A stretch of DNA of 14,378 nt, taken from NCBI GenBank assembly GCA_016839405.1, contig JAEOUJ010000118.1, positions 1 to 14,378 of the forward strand, in the 5' to 3' direction. Origin of the DNA: Candidatus Gerdarchaeota archaeon. Lineage in GTDB: Archaea > Asgardarchaeota > Heimdallarchaeia > JABLTI01. Every line of letters begins with the position of its first letter. Position 1 is the stretch's first letter. This document shows positions 1-6,537 of this stretch, one piece after another. A program made the translations under genes and the position numbers. Under the pieces are notes generated by a model. It had not been told where the DNA came from and ran no database searches. It worked only from the letters and a program-made list of their open reading frames with translations.

Positions 1-45
1 AGGGTCTATTTAAACTTATGTAAATAGAATGAAAAAGGAAAAAGT

Positions 46-71
46 GATTTAAACAAGATATAAGATATCTT
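46..71 (+). promoter_or_regulatory. Candidate TATA box and adjacent palindrome upstream of the MBL-fold gene
   Basis: A TTTAAA element at 48-53 follows a purine-rich stretch, as an archaeal BRE/TATA pair would. A 10-bp palindrome AAGATATCTT lies at 62-71, between the box and the transcription start expected near 75-80. A GAGGG ribosome-binding site at 99-103 sits 7 nt before the ATG. In DNA this AT-rich both the box and the palindrome could arise by chance. Confidence 0.3.
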
Positions 72-110
72 TTAAGATTATTGATTTAATTATTTACAGA
101 GGGAAAAAAA

Positions 111-1004
111 ATGGAAATAACAAAAATTGGTTCAAGGGGCACAGTATTTACTTTTGATGACTTATCTACAGAAAGCTATAACTGTCCAACTAATGTTTAT
201 GTTATAAATGGTGAAAAACATATTTTCATATGTGATACTTTTCTAGGGCCTAATTCCATGAAAGGAGTAAATGATTACATAAAGAAATATTACAAAGATA
301 AAACTTTGATTATATTCAACTCACATTATGACTATGATCACCATTGGGGAAATTGTGCATTTAAAGCAGAAAAAATAATAGCTCATAAATTATGTAAAGC
401 AAGAATTAAACAAGAAGGTAAAGAAGACTTAGAAAATTATAAAGATTATATCAGAGGAAATGTTGTTATTACTTTACCAGATACAGTTTTTGAAGATGGA
501 ATAGATTTTCCTGATGAAGAAGTCAGGTTTTTCCATTCACCAGGTCATACTGAAGACTCTTCCTCATGTATAGATATGAAAGATAAAATTCTTTTTGCTG
601 CAGATAACATTGAAGACCCAATTCCATATATTCGTTCAAATCTTGATGGAATTAGGTTGTATACTGATACTTTGAAAAAATACTTAGAAATGGATTGGTC
701 AATATTAATACCTGGTCATGGATCTATCACAAATAAAACCTTATTACTACAAAATCTTACTTATCTTGAAAGCTTTCCCAATCTTACAGAATCAGTTAAT
801 GTTGAAAAATATGGAAATTATTACTATAGAGTTCATTTGCAAAATTTATCCACTTTTGCTAATATTTTACAAGATGAAAGAAATATAGGTGAGGCTTTGA
901 AATATTATCAAAAGATAATTACTTTAGGTGAGAAATACAAACTCTTGAAAAAAGAGACAATTGACAAAATAAAACAAAAAATTTTAGATTTGAAAATTAA
1001 ATAA
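111..1004 (+). CDS. MBL-fold metallo-hydrolase
   Basis: Probable soluble metal-dependent hydrolase of the metallo-beta-lactamase fold. The metal motif is HYDYDHHWGN at residues 72-81, followed by GHT at 145-147 (His146), Asp165 in AADN and His203 in IPGHG. These come in the order expected for a binuclear zinc site. The second His of the classical HxHxDH motif is Asp74, giving HxDxDH, a variant I recall in a subset of archaeal and bacterial MBL proteins. The catalytic domain ends near residue 225. The last 60 residues look helical and TPR-like (around NIGEALKYYQKIITLGEKY), unusual for a minimal MBL protein. The ATG is supported by GAGGG 7 nt upstream. Its stop lies 1 nt from the stop of the convergent trmO-like gene. 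The substrate cannot be told from sequence. Confidence 0.85.
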   Translation: MEITKIGSRGTVFTFDDLSTESYNCPTNVYVINGEKHIFICDTFLGPNSMKGVNDYIKKYYKDKTLIIFNSHYDYDHHWGNCAFKAEKIIAHKLCKARIKQEGKEDLENYKDYIRGNVVITLPDTVFEDGIDFPDEEVRFFHSPGHTEDSSSCIDMKDKILFAADNIEDPIPYIRSNLDGIRLYTDTLKKYLEMDWSILIPGHGSITNKTLLLQNLTYLESFPNLTESVNVEKYGNYYYRVHLQNLSTFANILQDERNIGEALKYYQKIITLGEKYKLLKKETIDKIKQKILDLKIK

Positions 1005-1005
1005 A

Positions 1006-1500
1006 TCATTCTTTACTAAAACGATTGTCTGCTTTTATTTTTTTAATCTCTCTTTTATCGTACCATCCATGTTTGGTATCAGGATAAACATCAAAATCAG
1101 TAACAAATGGTTTAATGTCTAATAATGGTGTTTGATCTAACATATCAGCACCTGAAAATATTAATTCTATTGCATTTTTTTTTGCAATTATCTCAATGAG
1201 TTTTACTATGGATATACCAATTGGATTTGGTCTATTAGGAGCTCTAACAGCAAATAATCCCAATTCCTTTCTACTTAGAAATGGTTTAACCAATAATTTT
1301 GGCTCTTTTGCTTTATGAAAATGATATATTAATATTATGTGTGAAAAATCTTCTAAACCTCGTGTAGCTTCTAAATATTCTATAGGAATCACTGCTTTTC
1401 CTTTTTCATTTGAATATTTAGCTTGTATTGGCATACCTTCTGATGTTTTAAAAGGTGTTAGAATAATTCCAATCGATTTATAAATAATTGTTTGATGCAT
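1006..1500 (-). CDS. trmO: TrmO/TsaA-family tRNA (adenine-N6) methyltransferase
   Basis: Member of the TsaA/UPF0066 family, whose studied enzyme TrmO uses SAM to methylate the N6 of t6A37 in tRNAs decoding ACY codons. The 164-residue length is usual for a single-domain archaeal member. Signature blocks are RAPNRPNPIGIS at 86-97 and DMLDQTPLLDIKPF at 119-132, plus an early GIILTPF strand at 11-17. Family members usually read LDGTP where this one has LDQTP (Gln123), a small deviation at a conserved turn. The ATG is preceded on the minus strand by GGGAAAGGAAG, a purine-rich ribosome-binding site. It is divergent from the gene at 1551, sharing a 50-bp upstream region, and convergent with the MBL gene. 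Family assignment is secure; the exact tRNA substrate is inferred. Confidence 0.9.
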   Translation of the reverse strand: MHQTIIYKSIGIILTPFKTSEGMPIQAKYSNEKGKAVIPIEYLEATRGLEDFSHIILIYHFHKAKEPKLLVKPFLSRKELGLFAVRAPNRPNPIGISIVKLIEIIAKKNAIELIFSGADMLDQTPLLDIKPFVTDFDVYPDTKHGWYDKREIKKIKADNRFSKE

Positions 1501-1550
1501 CTTCCTTTCCCTAATTTCTTTAGAAAATTACTCATCTTAAATTTTATCTA
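1501..1550. promoter_or_regulatory. Compact divergent promoter region between trmO and the one-TM gene
   Basis: Only 50 bp separate the two divergent start codons. On the minus strand an AT element around 1536-1546 (AAATTTAAG) lies about 27 nt before a start of transcription that would leave a short leader carrying GGGAAAGG. On the plus strand the AT element around 1520-1530 lies about 26 nt before the ATG at 1551, which has no ribosome-binding site. That fits a leaderless transcript. The two promoters would overlap physically. Confidence 0.35.
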
Positions 1551-2180
1551 ATGAAAAATTTGATTAAGTTTAAAATATATTTTAAAATGATGAAAAGAGA
1601 GAGAATACCCTTTGTTATAATTGTTATTTTAATAATTTCAAGTTTTATACTAATTGAAGGTTTAGTTCTAAGAGAACTAGCAAGTAAATCTGATCTATCA
1701 TTTACTGATGAGGATGTTATAATAACAATAAATGGTTCTATAACAGAATTTTACGCTAGATATGCATTAAGAAATTATGGAGAAGTTACGAATTATATGA
1801 TTATTTTACCATTCGCATTAAAACCATGGGATGTAAATGTATCAATAAATAATGAATTGATATCTTATACATGGACTAGGTCAATGATTGATCCCGAACC
1901 AGTAATTTTTGATGCTATAAGATTTAATATAGATATTAATTATAATGAAAAATTAGATGTTATAGTTCAATATAAGAGAAATTATGAAATTTCACCAGAA
2001 AATGAATCAAAGGGAGTATTCCGTTATATTGTAGGATCAACAAAAAGTTGGAATAAACCATTGAATTTTGCTCATTTTGAATTATGGAAAATTGAAACTA
2101 GCAAAATACTACTCGAAAGTAGAGATTATTATAACTGGATGCCTGCTGAGACTTTTCTTTATTTTTATTTTGATTTATAA
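1551..2180 (+). CDS. Single-TM anchored protein with outward domain, unknown function
   Basis: I do not recognise this family. The 209-residue protein has a basic N-terminus (Lys/Arg-rich residues 2-18), one strongly hydrophobic segment at about 20-40, and then about 165 residues without a further membrane segment. By the positive-inside rule the C-terminal part would face outward. That part is rich in alternating hydrophobic strands (for example NYMIILPFAL at 81-90 and KLDVIVQYKRNY at 134-145), suggesting a beta-sandwich-like ectodomain. It has only a few Asn-x-Ser/Thr sites. The first ATG has no ribosome-binding site; the Met pair at residues 13-14 is an alternative start that still keeps the TM segment. 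It could stand alone or be co-transcribed with the MFS genes, but an apparent promoter lies at its 3' end. Confidence 0.6.
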   Translation: MKNLIKFKIYFKMMKRERIPFVIIVILIISSFILIEGLVLRELASKSDLSFTDEDVIITINGSITEFYARYALRNYGEVTNYMIILPFALKPWDVNVSINNELISYTWTRSMIDPEPVIFDAIRFNIDINYNEKLDVIVQYKRNYEISPENESKGVFRYIVGSTKSWNKPLNFAHFELWKIETSKILLESRDYYNWMPAETFLYFYFDL

Positions 2181-2202
2181 ACAAGAATGTAAAGACATGT
2201 CT
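2174..2202 (+). promoter_or_regulatory. Candidate TATA box with AGACATGTCT palindrome before the MFS genes
   Basis: TTTATAAA at 2174-2181 overlaps the stop codon of the preceding gene. A perfect 10-bp palindrome AGACATGTCT lies at 2193-2202. Transcription started about 26 nt past the box would begin near 2204, so the palindrome would sit just upstream of the start site, a place where a repressor could block it. An alternative box ATTTATAT at 2217-2224 lies about 26 nt before the MFS ATG and would give a leaderless mRNA. Confidence 0.35.
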
Positions 2203-2222
2203 CTAAAGGAAGAATTATTTAT

Positions 2223-2249
2223 ATGATTGATTACAAACATAGACTATGA
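2223..2249 (+). CDS. Possible 8-codon upstream ORF overlapping the MFS start (ATGA)
   Basis: ATG at 2223 opens an 8-codon frame (MIDYKHRL) that stops at TGA 2247-2249, overlapping the MFS start codon at 2246 as ATGA. A purine-rich site AAAGGAAG at 2205-2212 lies 10 nt before this mini-ORF, whereas the MFS ATG has no ribosome-binding site of its own. Translation of the mini-ORF could therefore couple ribosomes into the transporter gene. If the transcript is leaderless from 2246, the mini-ORF is not made. Confidence 0.3.
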   Translation: MIDYKHRL

Positions 2250-3991
2250 ACCAAGATAGGTTTCCTTATGGGAGAACAGCATTAATTAGCTTTGGATATT
2301 TCACAAATAATCTAACTTGGTCAGCTTATAATGTATTTGTACCATTATTTCTAAGTTCTAATTTTAAAGAAATATTGGGTGAAGATGCTGGTATGATAAA
2401 TACATTAGTAGGTTTAGTTATGATATTAGATAATATCGCATCAGTAATTATTCAACCAGCTATTGGAGATTTATCTGATAGAACTTGGATACCAAAACTT
2501 GGTCGAAGAATGCCGTTTGTTATTATAGGAATACCATTAGCAGCTTTTTATTTTGGTTTAATTGGTTCTTTTCAAAGTACTCTATGGGTTTTACTTGTAG
2601 CGATTTCAGGTTTTAATATTTGTATGGCATTTTATAAATCTCCTGCAATGAGTCTTGTTCCAGATACATTACCAAAAGATTATAGAAGTCAAGGTTCTGG
2701 CGTATTAAATGTAGTTGGTGGCATAGCTAGTATTCTTGGTTTGGTTATAGTTTCAACATTAATTAAAACAAATAGTAGTTTTTCATTTTGGGCTCTTTCA
2801 ATTATTTTAATTATATCATTGATTATTTTGATATTTAGTGTTCGGGAAAAGAAAGATGCTGAAATTGAAGTTAGCGAAGAAAAGGTGAATCTGATTTCCT
2901 CAATTAGAAATACATTCAAAGAAGGAGATAGAACACTAATTATTATGTTATTTGTAATATTTTTTCAAACAGCTGGTTATACTGTTGTTGAGACTTTTAT
3001 TAGCCGATATGCAACAGAAATACTGGAATTTGAAGAACAAACTGCTGGATACATTATGGCAGTGTTTGTTGCTTTTTCAGTATTATTAGCTCTGCCTGCT
3101 GGATTGATTGGTCGACGGATTGGTGCTTTAAATGCTTGTTTAATTGGATTAATTGGGTTCATAACTGCTTTAGTTCCCATTGCAATAATAAGCATAACAA
3201 GGGTAAATGTCCTAAGAGATATTTTAACTTTAAATACATTAAAACCACCTTATGTTGATTGGACAACTCCCTTTTATGCTGTAATGGTTGCTTTACTTGG
3301 GTTTAGTTGGTTAGTTGTCTCAATAAATTCAATTGTTGTTATTTGGAATATGGCCCCTCAAAGAAAAACTGCTACCTATACAAGTTATTTCTATGTATTT
3401 CTTCATACAGCTTCTATTATAAGCCCATTCCTGGCTGGTGGACTTTTTGATTTTTATGAATTTATTGCTAAAAGAACAGGTTCGACTGATGCATCTGGTT
3501 TAAGAATAATGTTTGTTTATGTTACGATTTGTTTTCTCATAGCATTTACTCTTATCACAGTTGTAAAAAGAAGAAAAACACGTACCATGAAAGATATTTA
3601 TGATAGAGATGAATATGTATTAAAAAGTCTTGATGAAAAAGAATATCCACTACTCTTTTTGCCTATGTTATTATTCGGAATTGGTTTAAGACAAGAAAAA
3701 GCTTTGATTGTTTTAAGAAGAGAACAAAATAAGGAACGAAGAGCATTAAGAAGAGAAATTCGTCGATTGAGACGTGAAAGACGTAAATTAAAATCTGAAG
3801 TTATTTTTGGGGATTATAAAGATGATGAGCTTGAACGATTACTTAAAATAAAAGAATATCGTGAATTAGAAAAGGAGTTAAGAAAAGAACACAGAGAAAA
3901 ACTTCGCGAATTAAGAGATCAAATTGTCAAAGAGAGAATGAGATTAAAAATGGAAGAAGAATCCCAAAAGGCAAAAGATAATAATGAGTAG
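2246..3991 (+). CDS. MFS transporter, SLC45/SUT-like, with long charged C-terminal tail
   Basis: Twelve-helix major facilitator, likely a cation-coupled sugar or other small-solute transporter in the cytoplasmic membrane; the substrate is unknown. The loop between TM2 and TM3 carries GDLSDR at 74-79 and KLGRRMPF at 84-91, the MFS signature in the form seen in sucrose/SLC45 and glycoside-pentoside-hexuronide families. DTLPKDYRSQG at 140-150 fits the conserved loop after TM4. A charged central linker spans about 200-228, and the second half begins near 229. After the last TM (about 421-440) comes a tail of about 140 residues. It includes a hydrophobic block YPLLFLPMLLFGIGL at 467-481 and then about 90 Arg/Lys/Glu-rich residues likely to form a long coiled coil. 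Typical members end soon after TM12. The next gene, a paralogue, starts inside its last codons (8-nt overlap). Confidence 0.85.
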   Translation: MNQDRFPYGRTALISFGYFTNNLTWSAYNVFVPLFLSSNFKEILGEDAGMINTLVGLVMILDNIASVIIQPAIGDLSDRTWIPKLGRRMPFVIIGIPLAAFYFGLIGSFQSTLWVLLVAISGFNICMAFYKSPAMSLVPDTLPKDYRSQGSGVLNVVGGIASILGLVIVSTLIKTNSSFSFWALSIILIISLIILIFSVREKKDAEIEVSEEKVNLISSIRNTFKEGDRTLIIMLFVIFFQTAGYTVVETFISRYATEILEFEEQTAGYIMAVFVAFSVLLALPAGLIGRRIGALNACLIGLIGFITALVPIAIISITRVNVLRDILTLNTLKPPYVDWTTPFYAVMVALLGFSWLVVSINSIVVIWNMAPQRKTATYTSYFYVFLHTASIISPFLAGGLFDFYEFIAKRTGSTDASGLRIMFVYVTICFLIAFTLITVVKRRKTRTMKDIYDRDEYVLKSLDEKEYPLLFLPMLLFGIGLRQEKALIVLRREQNKERRALRREIRRLRRERRKLKSEVIFGDYKDDELERLLKIKEYRELEKELRKEHREKLRELRDQIVKERMRLKMEEESQKAKDNNE

Positions 3992-5720
3992 CTCAATATC
4001 TCTTAAGATGACCTATAGTAGATTTCCCTATTTTAGGACTTTTTTAACAAGCATGGGTTATTTTACTTTAAATTTAACTTGGTCAGTTTTCACTATTTTT
4101 GTTCCAATATTCTTAAGTAATAACTTAAAACCCTTACTTGGTGATGTTCAAGTTTTAAATACATTAATTGGTATAATAATGATACTTGATAATATTGCTG
4201 CCTTAATAATTCAACCATTTATTGGTCATTTATCAGATCGTATTTGGATTCGTAAATTAGGAAGAAGAATGCCTTTTATTATTATTGGAATACCATTAGG
4301 AGCATTATTTTTTGGTTTAATTGGAACTTTTGAGGAGACATTGTATTTATTAATAATAGCTATTTGTGGATTTAATATTAGTATGGCTTTTTATAATTCT
4401 CCAGTAATTAGCTTAATTCCTGATACATTACCAGAAGAACACCGCAGTCAAGGAAATGGTGTAATGAATGTAGTGGGAGGACTAGCAAATATTGTTGGTT
4501 TGCTATTATCAGCTTACCTTTACACAATAAATCATTCTTTAGCTTTTTGGGGCATGTCAATAATAATGATTTTTTGTTTGGTGATTCTTTTAATAAATGT
4601 TAGAGAAAAAAAGAGCGATAATGAAATAATTGTAGAGAAAAAAAAGGGATTATTTGCTTCTTTAAAAGAAATACCGAAAAATAACAAAATCTTAGTTTTA
4701 TTTTTGCTTTTTAGTGTTTTTGCTCATAATAGCGGCTATCAAATAGCCGAGACATTTTTTAGTAGATATGCAATTGAAATTTTAGGTTTTACAGAAAATA
4801 AAGCAGCTAATATACTCGGAATTTTCGTAGTGATTCAAATTTTATTAGCTCTACCTGCAGGATTATTAGCAAAAAAAATTGGTTCATTAAATGCTTGTAT
4901 TATTGGTGCAATCACCTTTCTTTTGGGTTTTATTCCAATATCTGCCATAAGTATGACTAATTTAACTGTATTGAAACAAGTTATAACATTAAATGGAGTA
5001 ACACTAAGTTTAGAATTTTTTGCTTATTCTATTCTGGTTCTTGTTATGGGATTTGGTTGGATTTTATTAACAATTAATTTATTAGTTGTTCTTTGGAATC
5101 AAACTCCAGAAGGGAAAATTGCTACATATACAAGTTTTTATTCTGTTTTTTGGAATACAGCGGCAATTATTAGCCCATTTCTTGCTGGTGGTATTTTTGA
5201 TTTAATTTCAAATTTTACTGGAATTAATGGATTAGAAACTATGTTCCTTTTAGTAACAGTAAGCTATTTTTTTAATTTGATTTTTCTCTTAGTCGTGAAA
5301 ATAAAACAAGATCAACAATTTAAAACGCTTTTATTTGATGAAGATAGTTTTTCTACAAGAATTCAAAAAAAGGACATCCCTCTAAAATTTCTTCCATTAA
5401 TATTATTTGGATTAGGTTTACAAAGAAAGAGTACAATTAAACAAATAAGGGATGAATATCGTGTTGAAAAGAGAACAATTAGAAGTGAAATTAGATCAAC
5501 GCGAAGTTCTATTACTCCCAAGCAATTTATACCATTAAAAAGAGATGAAGAAACTAAAGATATAATTAAACAAATTAAAGATAAAAAAGAGGATAAAAAA
5601 ATACATCGTGAAGAATTTAAACAAAAAATAAAAGAAGTAAAAGAGGAGAAATATAAAGAAATTATCAGAGATCAAATACTAAAAGATAAGAAAAACAAAA
5701 AAAACAGAAAAGAGGAATAG
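3984..5720 (+). CDS. MFS transporter, paralogue of the preceding gene, with charged C-terminal tail
   Basis: Tandem paralogue of the upstream transporter, alignable over nearly the whole length: LSDR at 83-86, KLGRRMPF at 91-98, DTLPEEHRSQG at 147-157, and ETFFSRYAIEIL at 256-267 in the second half. The Asp that begins GDLSDR in the first copy is His82 here, which may matter for function. The charged linker is at about 208-232. The C-terminal tail repeats the architecture of the first copy: a hydrophobic block IPLKFLPLILFGLGLQ at 465-480, then a Lys/Glu-rich helical region to residue 578. The ATG at 3984 overlaps the previous stop (ATGAGTAG). An in-frame ATG at 4008 gives MTYSRFPYFRT, which aligns directly with the N-terminus of the first copy (MNQDRFPYGRT), so it may be the true start. 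Co-expression is likely; the two could act as separate transporters or as partners. Confidence 0.85.
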   Translation: MSSSISLKMTYSRFPYFRTFLTSMGYFTLNLTWSVFTIFVPIFLSNNLKPLLGDVQVLNTLIGIIMILDNIAALIIQPFIGHLSDRIWIRKLGRRMPFIIIGIPLGALFFGLIGTFEETLYLLIIAICGFNISMAFYNSPVISLIPDTLPEEHRSQGNGVMNVVGGLANIVGLLLSAYLYTINHSLAFWGMSIIMIFCLVILLINVREKKSDNEIIVEKKKGLFASLKEIPKNNKILVLFLLFSVFAHNSGYQIAETFFSRYAIEILGFTENKAANILGIFVVIQILLALPAGLLAKKIGSLNACIIGAITFLLGFIPISAISMTNLTVLKQVITLNGVTLSLEFFAYSILVLVMGFGWILLTINLLVVLWNQTPEGKIATYTSFYSVFWNTAAIISPFLAGGIFDLISNFTGINGLETMFLLVTVSYFFNLIFLLVVKIKQDQQFKTLLFDEDSFSTRIQKKDIPLKFLPLILFGLGLQRKSTIKQIRDEYRVEKRTIRSEIRSTRSSITPKQFIPLKRDEETKDIIKQIKDKKEDKKIHREEFKQKIKEVKEEKYKEIIRDQILKDKKNKKNRKEE

Positions 5721-5721
5721 A

Positions 5722-6375
5722 TTAATTCAGCACTTTTTCCGGTTCTTCTGATTTTCTAGCTTTGCGTTTTCTAATAATCTTAATAATTGAAGGAAAGAGC
5801 ATTCCAGTTGTGTATATATATTCTCTGTAAACATTTCCAAAGGTTTCAATAAGCATTTTTTCTTCATTCCTAATTCTTATAATGAAAATAAATAACAAAC
5901 CAATAACCCAAATAATACCAATAAACCAATTTCCAGTAATTAAAAATACAGAAGAATGATAAATCAAAAATGCTGTATACATTGGATGTCGTATGATATT
6001 ATAAGGACCTTCTATTATTAATTTGTGATCATGAAATATTTTCAAAGTATATGAGAAATTATTATTTAAAAATAAATGTACCCAAATAAACATTCCTAAT
6101 GATAATAACCCTGTACCAAAACCAATCCAAGAAATTAATTCAGGATAATTTGTTATTTGACCCCAAGAGAACCATTGATCAAAAAAAATGTACATGAAAA
6201 ATATGATAACTGTAGATGCAATATAAATTTGTAGAAAAGTAAGTCGAATTTTACTTTCTTTTATTTCAACATCTTTGTTGTTTTTTCTTGAGAGACGACT
6301 AAAAGTTATTCTTATGATTGTAAAAAATGAATATAAGCTAACAAGTATAACTTTAAACACAATCTCTTGAGTCAT
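5722..6375 (-). CDS. Membrane methyltransferase of the ICMT/phospholipid methyltransferase fold
   Basis: Integral membrane SAM-dependent methyltransferase related to isoprenylcysteine carboxyl methyltransferase (ICMT) and PEMT. The C-terminal catalytic core has GPYNIIRHPMY at 123-133, then a membrane segment at about 140-166, then RIRNEEKMLIETFGNVYREY at 167-186. The HP motif, the paired Glu residues (171-172) and the Tyr residues bind SAM and shape the active site in this family. Membrane segments are seen at about 7-25, 46-66, 80-101 and 133-166. The length of 217 is normal for prokaryotic members. The C-terminal 20 residues are Lys/Arg/Glu-rich and cytoplasmic. The substrate may be a lipid, a small isoprenoid or a protein; prokaryotic relatives are diverse. 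The nearby small GTPase has no CaaX box, so a prenyl-protein role is not supported here. Its stop is 1 nt from that of the convergent MFS gene. Confidence 0.8.
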   Translation of the reverse strand: MTQEIVFKVILVSLYSFFTIIRITFSRLSRKNNKDVEIKESKIRLTFLQIYIASTVIIFFMYIFFDQWFSWGQITNYPELISWIGFGTGLLSLGMFIWVHLFLNNNFSYTLKIFHDHKLIIEGPYNIIRHPMYTAFLIYHSSVFLITGNWFIGIIWVIGLLFIFIIRIRNEEKMLIETFGNVYREYIYTTGMLFPSIIKIIRKRKARKSEEPEKVLN

Positions 6376-6403
6376 TATACTCTTTTTAGTTATAAAATTT
6401 ATA

Positions 6404-6416
6404 TTTTTAAATTATC
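6404..6416 (-). promoter_or_regulatory. Candidate TATA box for the membrane methyltransferase gene
   Basis: Read on the minus strand, ATTTAAAAATAT lies about 30-40 nt upstream of the ATG at 6375, which would give a leader of only a few nucleotides. A weak AAAGAG purine run precedes the start. The region is so AT-rich that the placement is only approximate. Confidence 0.3.
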
Positions 6417-6470
6417 TGGACTTAACACTCAATTGGATTAAATATTAAAATAAATTCAACTTTTTATTAC

Positions 6471-6532
6471 CTTTTAAATAGTAATAAATGTCTTTTTATG
6501 ATAAAAGATATAAGAAAAGTAATTTCCAGGTG
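6471..6532 (+). promoter_or_regulatory. Promoter and ribosome-binding site of the ABC operon
   Basis: CTTTTAAATA at 6471-6480 is a good archaeal TATA box; transcription would begin near 6503-6507. AGGTG at 6528-6532 matches the 16S anti-Shine-Dalgarno end. It lies 5 nt before the TTG at 6538 and 11 nt before the alternative ATG at 6544, which slightly favours the TTG. Confidence 0.5.
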
Positions 6533-6537
6533 CATTA

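Noticed and set aside
2689..3195. Antisense open frames within the first MFS gene
   Set aside because: They are shadows of a well-supported coding frame, with no ribosome-binding sites or recognisable motifs.
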